A DNA stretch of 64,000 nt, taken from Flaccisagitta enflata (Eukaryota > Chaetognatha > Sagittoidea > Aphragmophora). Numbering within the stretch: the stretch's first letter is position 1; each line of letters begins with the position of its first letter. The notes under the pieces were generated by a model that was not told where the DNA came from, ran no database searches, and saw nothing but the letters and a program-made list of their open reading frames with translations. The position numbers were made by a program, and so were the translations under genes. Positions 35,091-46,235 of this stretch are shown here, in pieces. The stretch lies in contig OZ231127.1 in assembly GCA_965153355.1 (NCBI GenBank), positions 5,332,001 through 5,396,000 of the forward strand, written 5' to 3'.

Positions 35091-37447
35091 TCTTCTTTCG
35101 GATCATACTGGACTCCAAGGACCGATGTCTTGGGGATTTCCCCCGATCGCTGCTTGAACCCGTCGGCTCTAAGTTCCTCTGGGACGGAATCTAAAACAGC
35201 ACGAGAATTAGACACAAACTTTGTGAGAGGAAAGCCTCCACGAGAACACAAATCAATGAGACCTCTTACTAATGCAATCAAACTTTCCTCTGTGGGAGAT
35301 GATGTTGGAACGTCGTCGACGTACGCTCCAAGGATTGCCGCAACCACTTCTTCCGAGAAATCTTCGCCATGGACTTCTGCGTTGCGGCGCAGGGCGAACG
35401 AGGAGATTGACTCCGAGCACGAAGAACCAAAGATATTCACCCTCATCCGTAGGCACTGGAGGATGTCCTCACGGCCGACTATCCACCTGAAGAATCTCAA
35501 TGCGTCGCGATCCTCTGGAGGGATCAAGACCTGGTGAAAACAACTCTTAATATCTGAAACTGCGAAATAATCATATCTCCGAGCATTCTGCAAAGCTGTA
35601 AAAATGGTGGTCTTAGAACCTTCACCGGTCAACAACATGGAATTCAGACTTACTCCGTGACTCTCAGCTGCGCCATCTAAGCAGAACCTGTGCTTGCCCT
35701 TGCGTTCGCTTAGGACTCCTGGCAAGTACCACACGATGTCTGACGTTGGGGCCTTCATGTCAACAATTTCGGCCCATCCTTCGGCGAGGAGCTTCTCCAC
35801 CGAGTCTTCGACGATCTTCTTCAGATGTGGAGTCTTCGCTAGACGACGAGCCATCTTCATGGTGCGGACTCGTGCAATCGTCTCGGATGCATCTGAGGGA
35901 ATAGTGGTGGAAATTATCTCACGATCTTTATCCCAAAGTAATCCCACCTGGATTCTTCCATCCACAAATTTGCAGGTCTTGTTCATGATCTCTTCGGCCC
36001 TCCGGTCATTTTGGGATTTCCCCAGTCTCGACGATGACACATCTGGAAAATCCATCCGGAAATACTTCTCCAACTTCTCATCGAGTTGACGTCCATCATC
36101 AAACGTAACATATGCGGACCACGCTTCCTTAGAACAAGCCTCGATTGGGCCCATAAGCGACCATCCAAATGGAGACCTCAATGCGACAGGGGAAAAACGA
36201 TTAATGAGACGCGCTTCATAATGAACAAATGCAGGAGCGAGGTCTGTGCCAATCAACAAGGAAACTTCATTACTGGGCAAATCAATCAAGTCTACACCTT
36301 TCATGTAGTCATATTTGTCAACATGTGACTGACGAGCGATATGAGCTGGTTTTACCGGTAAGGACTCCACCACATATGCTTCGACATCAGCGATAACCAT
36401 CTGAGGATCCACGAGAGACTTGAGAGTAAGCGTCGCCACGTCCCTCTGCCCGGAAGAGCCGGATCCGTATCCATTGAGTGTGACGAATTGTTGGCGGGTC
36501 GGAACCCCAAATTCACGCTGAAACTTTCTTGAAATCAAAGTCTTGTTACTCCCAGTGTCATAAAGACCGTAAACAGCAGTAGAGGCACCATTGGGGAGAG
36601 ATACTTGCATGGCATAAATTGGGCTGAAACAATCAACATTGGATATGATGGCAGAAATGTTGACCTGATTTTCCTGGGGATTTCCCTCGATCGGAGTTGG
36701 ATCCACTGGTTGAGTCCCGGAGAGCTGTAGAAGTCGATTCTGCACACCCAGGCTTTGTCCAGCTGAAGCCACATTGACGACGCCACTGCTTGAAGGACTG
36801 GAAGAAGTCTGAGAAGTAAGAGGTGCAGCATGCATAAGAGTGTTATGTCCAAAACGCGAGCATAAGAGGCACTGAACCTTCTCTCGACAATTACCTATGA
36901 GATGGTTCCTTCCCATGCACTTTAGGCATAACCTCTGCTTGAACAAGAATTGCTTCCTTTCTTGAAGGGTTAACTCACTGAATTGAGGGCATTCATCCAA
37001 AAGATGGGCATCAGAACACATAATACAGACTTTGTACTTCTGTTGAGTTTGCTGAGGCCACTGGATAGAGCTGGGTACCAAAGGCGGATCCTGTTGTTGA
37101 GATGATTGATGACGAGGCTGCTGCGGAGAGAACTTCCTGTTCTGCAGTGGACGACGTTGGGAGTTCCCCAGAGCACTTGCTTCGAAAGCGGCAATGTTGG
37201 CCTTCGAAAAAGGTGCAGGTGCCTTCGGTGGCAGACCTGGCTTGGATGTACCTTTGAAACTTGGGGAGGGAGAAACAGAGGATGAGGAGGGAGGAGCAGC
37301 CTTGGGCTGGAGCAGGGCCGACATACCGAACGTACGGTTGAGAGTGGTAGACCAATCTTTCAGAAACTGAACCAAGAATTCAACATCAATTTTCTCACCT
37401 TTGTCCTCCGCCTTGTTGGACGCCTTCGAGAATTCACGTTTCAGCAC
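35075..37447 (-). CDS. BEL/Pao pol N-terminal part: zinc knuckles, protease, reverse transcriptase
   Basis: The order is: Pro/Ser-rich linker; three knuckles, CxxCxxxHxxxxC (CIMCSDAH), CxxCxxxxHxxxxC (CLKCMGRNH) and CxxCxxxxHxxxxH; an aspartic protease with YDTGSNKTLIS; the block VSLLIGTDLAPAF and RSPFGWSLMGPI typical of Pao proteases; then RT with WYLPGVLSERKGKHRFCLDG, SDIKSCFHQV (catalytic Asp) and AYVDDVPTS (YVDD). It lies +1 relative to gag with a 14-base overlap counted from the first Met at 37447. The frame useful for RT ends near 35.08 kb (KEDTFRIKPS), where the sequence continues in another frame; the remaining ORF to 34874 is out of register. Either frameshifting or decay separates the parts. 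Confidence 0.88.
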
Positions 37448-38654
37448 TGGATTGAAGCGTTTGATACCTCATATCACCTGCGTTTAACTTCAAGAATGAA
37501 TTCGTTGATTGCCACCACACGAGGCAACCATTCCTACTTCCTGCACAAATCTTTTGATCCCATCCGGACGAGCTTACGACTTCTTTGCCGGCGGTGATCT
37601 TCGCAAGTTCTTCTTCGGCTGATCCTGTCTTCTTACCAAAGAAAAACTTCAACTCGGCCAACGCTTTCGTTAGCGCCACCGATTTGTCAGAAAGGTAAAT
37701 GTAGTTCTCTACCAACTTTTTGGCTTCTCCCTTGGTACGTTCTTGCAGCTGCACAAAGCGGTCATCGTCAGTAAGACCCTTCGCATCCATCACCTCCGAT
37801 TTAAATTTGGAATAGAACCTGTGATATGCCGAAAATCCTTTTTCGAAGCGATCTTCTTCTGACGGCGTTGAGAATTTAACCTTTTGAGCACCCAAAATTT
37901 GGGTTAGATCCACCGCTGGACTAGCGGCGGCAGCGGCGGCAGCTGAGCCATCGGTGACAGCAGCTGCAGGAGGCGGATCAGGATTCTTCTGCGGGCCACC
38001 AATATGGAGAGATGCGAGATGTTCGGCCAACTGCACATTGTCGACACCATCTTCAATGGCCTTCTGTATTAAGATCCGTTTTCGATTCTTGGCCGCATGC
38101 TTGATCTTCAATTGTTCCATTTCCAAGAGATCAGCTTCCTCAGAGAGTTCCAACTGAAGTCGTGACAGTCGGGCTGAAGACGCACTTTCACTACCATCGC
38201 CACCACCAGTGAGGGCTGCGTTGAGAAGGGCACTAGCGATGGACCCAGAAGCCAGTTTTGCAGCTTCATCATCGGCGGCCTTTTTAGCCGCTTCGTCGGC
38301 CTTCCTTTTGGCCTCTTCATCCCCCATGGTAGAGTTGTTAGAAGTGGAGGCAAAACTTTCCTCCGATGAGAGACTTTGTTGAGTTACAGAGGGAGATCGC
38401 GAACGGGAGCGGGATCGGGCACGGCAACGCGCTAATCGATTCTTAGGAAGAGAGGTTTTTATCTTAGAATCTTCAATAAATTTCTGTTGTTCTTTAGAAA
38501 CTAGTTCGAGATTTGCAAGTAACTCAGCTAATAGAGAGTTGTAAGTCTGTCCAACGATATCATTCAGAGATTCTCTTGCCTCTAAGAAATCACAGCAATT
38601 GCTTGATACTTCTACAAATGCCTCAAATTTTTCTTTAGACTCGGATCGTTTCAT
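37434..38654 (-). CDS. BEL/Pao gag
   Basis: An intact ORF of 406 codons from ATG to stop. It has an N-terminal acidic/helical part, an Arg-Ser run (CRARSRSRSRS), an Ala/Lys-rich charged helix (EEAKRKADEAAKKAADDEAAK), an Ala-rich linker, and the conserved gag-like block FEKGFSAYHRFYSKFKSEV, which includes residues typical of the DUF1759-type capsid region. Zinc knuckles are not in this ORF but at the start of the pol frame. It would form the particle that packages element RNA. Confidence 0.8.
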   Translation of the reverse strand: MKRSESKEKFEAFVEVSSNCCDFLEARESLNDIVGQTYNSLLAELLANLELVSKEQQKFIEDSKIKTSLPKNRLARCRARSRSRSRSPSVTQQSLSSEESFASTSNNSTMGDEEAKRKADEAAKKAADDEAAKLASGSIASALLNAALTGGGDGSESASSARLSRLQLELSEEADLLEMEQLKIKHAAKNRKRILIQKAIEDGVDNVQLAEHLASLHIGGPQKNPDPPPAAAVTDGSAAAAAAASPAVDLTQILGAQKVKFSTPSEEDRFEKGFSAYHRFYSKFKSEVMDAKGLTDDDRFVQLQERTKGEAKKLVENYIYLSDKSVALTKALAELKFFFGKKTGSAEEELAKITAGKEVVSSSGWDQKICAGSRNGCLVWWQSTNSFLKLNAGDMRYQTLQSSAET

Positions 38655-39625
38655 GTCACGGAAACGCGGTTAAACAACAGTCATTCTATGGTTTAACAAC
38701 AGAGTCAGACAACAGACATCAGGGTTCGGTCCCCTTTGTACATAAAAGAGCTTACTAGTGACGGCCAACAAATGCCTCAAATTTCTCTTTAGATTCTGAT
38801 CGTTTCATGTCACGAAAACGCGGTGAAACAACAGTCATTCTATGATTGAATAACAGAGTGACAGACTGAAGAGGCGTCCGTATAGAGAGCCACACGACCG
38901 ACGAAGGGAGAGATACTTAAACGTATTTAAATGTACGAAAGGGGAATCGCCGATTAAACTTGTTAGAACGACAATGAAAGAGCGGAGGATTGAGGTGTCT
39001 AATGTACGAAGAGACTTACTTTAGACCGGTAGACGTACGCGATGGGCAGGGGCAGCCGTCGATGTGCAGCCCTGCTTTACTTTTTTCTTCCTTTTATGTT
39101 AAGAAGGGAAGACGTAATAATTCTTTCGGGTTCTTCTTTCTTCCTTTGTTAAAGCGACGATAAGAGAGAATGAACTGGAGGCTCTTCCGACTTCGAAATG
39201 AAAGACGTTTTTCTTCACGCCTTTATTTTCTTCTCTCTATCTCTCTCTCTTCGTAGCGCAGGATGATCAACAGTTTAAACTGTTTGAGACTGAATCTTCC
39301 TCTTTCGATTTCGAGGGAAGTTAAACAGCCAGAGAGGGCTTAGAAACTTTTCTTCGTTTCTCCTCTTTTTCTCTCCCTCTCTCTTTGAGGGGAAAGGAAA
39401 TTGACAGCTTGGGTAATCCTCTTCTTTGGACGGGAAAGGAAAGGTCAAGATGACCCGATAGGACTCACTAGGCCTGACGTCGATGTCAAGGCCCTCTTTC
39501 CACCAGGGAAATTTGCGATGAGGTTATTCTTGACTTCACTTGGACGATTTCATCGGCAGCATCCCGGGCTCCACAGATGACGTCACCAAGACGACGAAGG
39601 AGGATGCAGACATCATGTGTTTGAC
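38655..39625 (-). other. BEL/Pao leader with duplicated gag start region
   Basis: A ~100-base segment spanning the gag start (TTTCATGTCACGGAAACGCGG at ~38650) is repeated ~154 bases upstream as TTTCATGTCACGAAAACGCGG (~38805). The upstream copy has its own ATG in the same context. I could not identify a convincing tRNA primer-binding site next to the LTR (element strand begins GTCAAACACATGATG). Confidence 0.65.
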
Positions 39626-40102
39626 TGCTTGAGTAACTGGCTACTTGAGGCTTGAGGCAAATGAGCGGGCATCGAGATATAACAAATAGGCTTTATTACA
39701 TCAACCATATGGAGCGAATCGTCAAACTGAAGGAAGGGACAAAATGAGGGAAAACATTAGGCCAATGCTAAGGGTGACAAAAGAGAAATACGACAAATAT
39801 CATATCAACTTAATACTACAACGCTTCTTACCACACTAGGACGATGCCGATGAACAGCTACTGAATAGACCGACTGTGCGATTGGCATTAAAGATCAGCA
39901 ACGAACACTTCACAGTCAACTAACACGATAGCTGATGGTCACGCACAGCCACAATGACAGCTAGTGGCCAGACAGCCAGAACGATAACATGCTTCACTCT
40001 GCGACGTTGCGGGGTTCACGAATGACGCGAGTAACGGTAATGAACATTCACGAGTATACTAATGAATCTCGATAGATGGTATGGTAAAGAATATCGCCAA
40101 CA
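39626..40102 (-). repeat. 5' LTR of BEL/Pao
   Basis: A 477-bp terminal repeat beginning TGTTGGCGATATTC and ending CCTCAAGCA on the element strand. It contains AATAAAG at 39691-39697 (element strand), a likely polyadenylation signal that is missing from the 3' copy. Confidence 0.88.
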
Positions 40103-40394
40103 GAGAGTTTTACAGGTGATAAGAATTAGAAATCAACAAGGGAAGTGGGCCAGACTGACACAAACTTGTGACTAAGACAACGAATATAAGATGATAGAAG
40201 CCATTGAATGATAATTGTTATTTTTAGCCGTGATTCATAAATGCTGTTCGCAACGGCTAAAAGAAAGACAAAAAATTAGGAAAGATGTTATATACAAAGA
40301 AAAAAAATAAGAAAACATGAGATCAAAATTTCAAGAAAGAAATAAGAAGGGAAGAAACAAAGAGACCAGAAGATGGAAGAGACATCGGTGAGAG

Positions 40395-40407
40395 AAAGGC
40401 AGAAACA

Positions 40408-40451
<44 letters not shown>

Positions 40452-40582
40452 AAAGAAAGAAAGTAAGAAAGAAACCCTCTTGGAGAGTCACAAACGGCAA
40501 GAAAGAAAGAAAGAAAGAAAGAAAGAGAAAGAAAGAAAGAAAAGAAAGAGAAGAAAGAAAGAAAGAAAAGAAACAAAGGGAA

Positions 40583-40614
<32 letters not shown>

Positions 40615-40741
40615 GTGAAAAGAAAGAAAGAAAGAAAAGAAAGAAAGATAGAAAGAAAGAAAATAAAAGAAAGAAAGGAAAAAGAAATCAATAAAGAAAG
40701 AAAGAAAGAAAGAAAGAAAAGAAAAGAAAGAAAAGAAAGAG

Positions 40742-40784
<43 letters not shown>

Positions 40785-40806
40785 AAAAAAGAAAAAGTAT
40801 TAAAAA

Positions 40807-40853
<47 letters not shown>

Positions 40854-40862
40854 CAGCAAAGA
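40395..40862. repeat. (GAAA)n microsatellite
   Basis: About 470 bases of (GAAA)n with short breaks. The Lys/Glu-rich and Phe/Leu-rich frames across it are artefacts. The flanking 40108-40394 shows no gene. Confidence 0.95.
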
Positions 40863-41497
40863 AAGAAAGAGAAATGATGAACGAGATGACTTAAATAAAG
40901 GGTAAAACAAAAACAACCTCCACCTTCATCTGCAAATCTTACTCCGCAGGGTTTTGAGATGCTTAAAAAAGGAAAACCTTTGAGAGCGGCTCCAGCCTTG
41001 TCCTTTAATTCTTGGTTTACGTTCGACCCTCCACGTACATAATAGGTCGTGTCAATCCGTCAGTCCGTCTGTCTATTCGTTGAACAGAGTAATGCTACTG
41101 CTTGCCTGAATAACTTCGCGGATCAATGCTAAAATTGCTCTCACTTGCCTTTTCATCGTTTCGGCTCACTGCTTGTCTTCATTAAGGGTTTTATTACTGC
41201 TTGATTTCAAATCCATTAGCCCTCTTAAGATGCGGTTATTGCTTTTCTTCCACACTGACTTGGTTGGCATATTTTAGATTGCTTTCACATTCTTTGAAGT
41301 CATGCTTACGCATACGTGGATGTGTCATGTGTGGAGTTTTGCCTATGCATCCATGCAGGGGCGTATGGGAGCCAGAATTTTTTGGGAAGCCAGTTTTAAT
41401 TTGTGTCCTAACAGATTTTGTGTCACATTGAAAAGAAGTTTTTCACAAACATTAGTTGAAACAATTGTATTTTCTTGTTTATAAAAAAGTAAGTCTA
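40863..41497. other. gene-free stretch
   Basis: No exon or repeat could be defined. Confidence 0.4.
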
Positions 41498-41596
41498 TCT
41501 TGAATATAAAATGACTTTACTGAAAATAAGACATATAATCAATGCATTGAATATAAAATGACTTTACTGAAAATAAGACATATAATCAATGCATTT
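41498..41596. repeat. 47-base tandem duplication
   Basis: GAATATAAAATGACTTTACT..GACATATAATCAATGCATT occurs twice in tandem. Confidence 0.85.
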
Positions 41597-41628
41597 TTTA
41601 AGGGGTATTGTAAGAAGTAGACTCTAAA

Positions 41629-41875
41629 TAAAACAAGGCTGGATGCACGGCTACCAAAGTTAGTCGGTGGGCAGGGGCCATATTTGAGGTCACCAGACCA
41701 TTTGGGCAGGAGCAGTGAGGTCAAATAAATAAAATCATAAAAAAGGTTATGTGACCGATAAACAACAGATCAACAGACCAACCAACTGACCGACCAACCA
41801 ACCGACCAACCGACCGACTGACCAACCAATGGATAAAGCGGGTCGTAGACTCGCATGCACATGACTAAAAACACA
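41629..41875 (-). repeat. dispersed palindromic-end element, inverted
   Basis: AACAAGGCTGGATGCACGGCTACC start, GGGCAGGGGCCATATTTGAGG, TTGGGCAGGAGCAGTGAGG, then (ACCGACCAACC)n and GTAGACTCGCATGCACATGACTAAAAA. This copy shows the full block order. Confidence 0.75.
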
Positions 41876-42057
41876 TTGTTTTTTCACACTTTTTTCACTT
41901 TTTATTTTTGGTTTGTAAACCCAATTCTAATCTCAGACAATGAATTTAGAGCATTTGGGGACAACCTGTACATCCCTTGTCCATGTGACAGTTGTGACAG
42001 ATGAAGTCAGCTCAGCCATCATTTTTCTTGCAAACTAGTTTTAGGTTGAGACTTTTA

Positions 42058-42244
42058 AAACAAGGCCAGTTGCAGGGGCCATGTTTAAGGTCAGTGGAAC
42101 ATTTGGGCAGGAGCATAAAGGCAAAAAAAAAATTTAAACACTGAAAAAGAAGTATGACGGACAAATTGATGGATGGACTGACTGATGGACAAAGCAACAA
42201 ACTGAAATAGTGAGGTTAAGAGTCGCACAGCATGCAACTAAAAA
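42058..42244 (-). repeat. dispersed palindromic-end element, inverted
   Basis: AACAAGGCCAGTTGCAGGGGCC, TTGGGCAGGAGCATAAAGG, TGATGGACAAAGC, AGAGTCGCACAGCATGCAACTAAAAA: a shorter copy of the same family. Confidence 0.65.
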
Positions 42245-42480
42245 TGAGTATACAGTTGGTTGTGAGCTTTAAAGTTGGTTGTGAGTTTTAAAGACAGCTG
42301 ATCCTTTCCTGTGAAGGTTGCGGTTCTTTTCTATGATATCAAAGGCCAAAATAGTGAACAATGGTGCAGATCAATCCCTTTGTATCCTGGAATCGAGGCC
42401 CGATTAGGAACTCGCTATTTCTCTTCCTCTTCATTCTTTTCCTCCTCACTTGCGACCTTTCAGTTCCTTGATTTCAGATA

Positions 42481-42531
<51 letters not shown>
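42481..42531. repeat. (CT)n microsatellite
   Basis: About 50 bases of (CT)n. Confidence 0.9.
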
Positions 42532-42532
<1 letters not shown>

Positions 42533-42778
42533 TTCTTTGCTCTCTCCCAATGAAAAAAATGTCCAATATCTAGGGGCTGCCATTGCTACCCCTTCAAATA
42601 CGCCTCTGCATCAATGGATATCTGATGTATTGCATGTGCACCCATGGAGGTTTCGAGTGTTGCTTACAGTACCACATCCATGGATCTTTTAAGTATATCT
42701 TACCGCGTTGGCGAGACACATTATTAATTGCGTTCTGCTCGTCTTCAGCAGAAAGACTGTCTTCTACCACAAAGCACT

Positions 42779-42975
42779 TTTTAGTCGCGTGCTACGCGAC
42801 TCTAAGCCCCACTTTGTCGGTGCGTCGGTCGGTTGGTTGGTTGGTTGGTTGGTTCCCTTTTTACTTTTTCGGCGTTTTTAAGCTTTTTGGGCTCACAGCT
42901 CCTTCCTAAATGCCTTAAAAGTCATTTTAGGTCATTTTAAGTCATTTTAAGTCATATTAAGTTATATTAAGTCAC
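42779..42975 (+). repeat. dispersed palindromic-end element followed by decamer array
   Basis: TTTTTAGTCGCGTGCTACGCGACTC opens the element, then GGTCGGTTGGTTGGTTGG. After TTGGGCTCACAGCTCC, a decamer AAGTCATTTT/AAGTCATATT repeats five or six times (42920-42975). Confidence 0.65.
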
Positions 42976-43690
42976 CAAAGTCAACAACGTCAATATGACA
43001 GAGGTCTTCCAAAGGCAACATTTGTGATTCATCGGGGGCCAAAATTGAAAAATTTAAACATATAAAACTGAATGATTATAGCAAAATAATCATTGAAATC
43101 AGTCTGAATAGATATATTTTTGCATTATGTGCACTTAACAATAAAAAAGGTCTAGTAGAGATGAAATTGATTGAGAAAACTTTGGGCAAATCATTAAAAA
43201 ATTCATTTTTGGTCAGTGACCAAGGGCCCGTTGAAATTATAAAATTGCATAGAAAATTTAAAAATGAAAAAAACATTGAATTCTTTTTATAGATTCACTA
43301 TCTATAGTTAAGGACGACTCAAAAACTGATAAAAAACCGGAGAAAAATTATAACAATACAAACATATACCAAAAAAGAAAGATACTTCTAAAAAACATCA
43401 ATTTCTTTTCTACTCAAATCCCTTAAACTAAAGCTTGGAGGCTTATAAATAATTGTATTTATTTCAGACGGGACCTAATAAACATGATTGTTTCTTAAAA
43501 ACCATTGATTATCTATGTTATAACTGATTTATGCAAACATTTCATTTTTTTGTATTTATATACTTATTTTTTTTACAAAACCGAAAAAATTGAATTTTTT
43601 CATATATTTTATTTCATTTTCAAAATATAAAGTCATAACAAAATTTTCAAACTTATTGGAAAAAATTCTAGCTTAGTCACTTTTTTTTTG
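42976..43690. other. AT-rich gene-free stretch
   Basis: Strongly AT-rich. No exon, array or element end identified. Confidence 0.45.

Positions 43691-43693
<3 letters not shown>

Positions 43694-43750
<57 letters not shown>
43694..43750. repeat. (CT)n microsatellite
   Basis: About 55 bases of (CT)n. The DNA up to 44290 shows no gene. Confidence 0.9.
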
Positions 43751-43753
<3 letters not shown>

Positions 43754-44286
43754 CTTTTGCTTTTCCTGTTCAACGATGAAATAGAGTTTTCTTTCAGTAG
43801 ATTTTGTCGACAAAAATGGATGAACTGTGTGGGTGGGCGCACCATATACGTGTGTGTGCGTGTTTGTGCGTTTGCAGGGACGGCAAGAGAAATGGCGGCC
43901 CCCCTGCTAGGCCACTTGACAGGCCTCCCTGCTTTCACACTTACTTGTTATGCATATACTTAGATTTTAGTTATCAATTTATGAGTTTTTGCCTTTAAAA
44001 ATTGCTTTTAAAAATTGAAGTTCAAAATATCATCATTTAAAGTTCACAAAATTTGATTTTTAAATTGTTTACTATCTAAAGAGAGGCTTTGACTTAGGTG
44101 CCAAATTTAAAGTAAAATAGTCTCTGCAACAGTTGGGTTTTTGCTTCTTTCCACATTAAATGATAAATAATGCTTTTTTTGCTTAATTTTTGTTCCTCTG
44201 TTTTTTTCTCCTTATAGGTCTCAAGGGCCCCCCTCGGTCCTGGGTCCCCATATCATATTGGGGTGAACCCCACTCTCGCCGCCCCT

Positions 44287-44312
44287 GTGTGTGTGTATGT
44301 GTGAATGTCTGA

Positions 44313-44388
<76 letters not shown>
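44287..44388. repeat. (GT)n microsatellite
   Basis: About 75 bases of pure (GT)n preceded by degenerate GTGTATGTG. Confidence 0.95.
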
Positions 44389-44669
44389 CTCATTATATCT
44401 TCCATGGTTTCCAACAGGCCAACAGTCTCGTTCTCCGTTTTATAACTACACACAACTACTTACATACATCGTCCTTCCCACATTCCTCCCTTCCTTAAAA
44501 CAGGGCATAAAGACTTTTTAATCCATTCGTTGATCTGTCTGTGGATCACACTCAAGTCGGCAAGTGTGAAAATGCAGTTGTGAAAGAGTGCGCCAGTGTC
44601 GGTGTGGGTGTGGGGGATTGTATGCCCCCACGGTCCTGCCCTCTTGATGATCATATAGCTTTTTTTTCT

Positions 44670-44755
44670 TAAGTGACTTAGAATGACTTAAAATTACTTA
44701 GAATGACTTAGAATGACTTAGAATGACTTAGAATGACTTAGAATGACTAGAAAAA
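44670..44755. repeat. decamer tandem array
   Basis: (CTTAGAATGA)n, about eight copies. It is related to the AAGTCATTTT array at 42920 read on the other strand, and again to 44815-44880. Confidence 0.85.
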
Positions 44756-44761
44756 ACTTAA

Positions 44762-45090
44762 AGTAGGGTAAACAAGGCCAACACCCATAAGTCGCGTGCG
44801 AGACTTACAGATTGACTTAGAACGACTTAAAATGACTTAGAATGACTCAGCATACTCTTAAATGACTTTAAATGACTTAAAGAAATAAAATTGATAAAAA
44901 AAGGTAAAATTTTGACAGACCGACAGACCGACCGACCAACCAACCAACTGACAGACGGACGGACGGACAAAGCGGGGTGTAGAGTCGCGTGCACGCGACT
45001 AAAAAGTAAAGTGTAACGGCCCGACGGACGGACCAATGGACCAACGGACTGACAAAGTGGGTTGTAGAGTCGCGTGCACATGGCTAAGAA
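44762..45090 (-). repeat. two inverted ends of the palindromic-end family
   Basis: The first copy runs to AGAGTCGCGTGCACGCGACTAAAAA (ending 45003) with (ACCGACCAACC) repeats. A second partial copy ends AGAGTCGCGTGCACATGGCTAAGAA at ~45090. The first ends with the perfect 18-base palindrome AGTCGCGTGCACGCGACT. Confidence 0.75.
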
Positions 45091-45181
45091 TATGCTTAGT
45101 ATTTCAAATAGTGAAAGAAATATGACAGATTATGAAAATCATCTAGCATTCTCTCATTCTTTAAAGAAGGTAAGGATACAA

Positions 45182-45981
45182 GAGTCATGGACAGTCCTGG
45201 GGCGGTAGCCATAGTAATTCTATGGAGCCTTCTCAGGTAACTCTCAGGTTATTCTCAGGTAACTCTCAGGTAATTCTCAGGTTATTCTCAGGTTATTCTC
45301 AGGTGATTCAAAGGTTTTTTGCAAGATTTTTTTGGTAATTCCAAGGTCATTTTCAGGATTTCTATGGTAATCTTGGGTGCTGAAAGGATAAACTGATTAT
45401 CTACACATCTCATAGTGGGGGGGAAAAGGAAATTGGCTTGCCGACGTCGACGTCGATGTCGACACATGACAAGATCTTTGTTACTTCTGTTTTCTCATTA
45501 CTGCCGCCTATGCCGACGTCGACGTCGACGTCGATTCAGGGTATAGTTTTTTATTTCTTAACTTTTTCCTATGCTTTTTACGCCGATGTCGACGTCGATG
45601 TCGACGCAATGCAAGGTTTTATACAATATTTTATGCATAAAACTTACGCCGACGTCGGGTATAATCTTTTCACTTTTTAAGTCATTCAAATGCTGCCTAA
45701 GTCGACATCGACGTTGACATTGACATCATTATCAACTACATCAACAAAAAAGTCCATTTTCCCCATAAAATGTTTTGCATGTCGACGTCGAAGTCAACGT
45801 CAATGTCGACCGTTATCCTAATGTCTTTTTTTCAAGTTGCATGTCAATATGAGAATATGAGAATATATGTCACTGATGACGACAATGACAACAACAATGA
45901 CGATGTCGATGTCGACGTCGACGGCGATGTCGACAACAACTCTCAGGTTAATTCACATAGCCCCCTGACTGTCCATGTCAG
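45182..45981 (+). mobile_element. 800-bp GTCGAC-rich element, copy 1, with 8-bp target duplication
   Basis: Ends GAGTCATGGACAGTCC and GGACTGTCCATGTCAG-like inverted termini; GGATACAA flanks it at 45174-45181 and 45982-45989. Near the left end are CTCAGGTAA/CTCAGGTTA subterminal repeats (45234-45310). The body carries seven clusters of (GACGTC)/(GTCGAC) units. No transposase. The 8-bp duplication and subterminal repeats suggest a hAT-type MITE. Confidence 0.85.
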
Positions 45982-46059
45982 GGATACAAATGCTCATCTT
46001 TGATTAATGTATTTTTTCCTTTTAACAATGGAGCATTTTTCCAGCTTTTTTTCCTTATT

Positions 46060-46092
46060 TTTTTCTTTTCTTTCTTTCTTTCTTTCTTTTTT

Positions 46093-46132
<40 letters not shown>

Positions 46133-46135
46133 TTT
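46060..46135. repeat. (CTTT)n microsatellite
   Basis: About 75 bases of (TTTC)n. Confidence 0.9.
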
Positions 46136-46235
46136 TGGGCAGACATATGAATGGCATTTTATTTGTCATGAAATGACACAGCGCGCGCGCAAACATCAAG
46201 ACTAGCTTCTATAAACTACACACTAAAACATCGTT

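Larger units (their letters stand above)
32052..40102 (-). mobile_element. BEL/Pao LTR retrotransposon
   Basis: An 8.05-kb element on the minus strand: 5' LTR 39626-40102, leader, gag, protease-RT-RNase H-integrase, C-terminal domain, polypurine tract, 3' LTR 32052-32514. A 5-bp target duplication GAGAG flanks it; the element landed in a (GA)n tract. The LTRs end TG..CA on the element strand. It cannot be autonomous: gag/pol and RT/RNase H are in different frames, and the integrase core is broken by indels. Pao-type features include the A17-like protease with DTGS, the YVDD RT motif and the DUF5641-like tail. Confidence 0.92.

Noticed and set aside
34974-35537. 187-codon plus-strand frame and other plus-strand frames within 33.6-38.2 kb
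   Set aside because: Antisense shadows of the BEL/Pao pol and gag genes.
40373-40803. Lys/Glu-rich frames
   Set aside because: Direct translation of the (GAAA)n array, with no non-repetitive coding part.
42311-42430. Frame VAVLFYDIKGQNSEQWCRSI as a candidate last exon of gene B
   Set aside because: No alignment to the gene A terminal exon, weak acceptor context and a stop just upstream; not supported.
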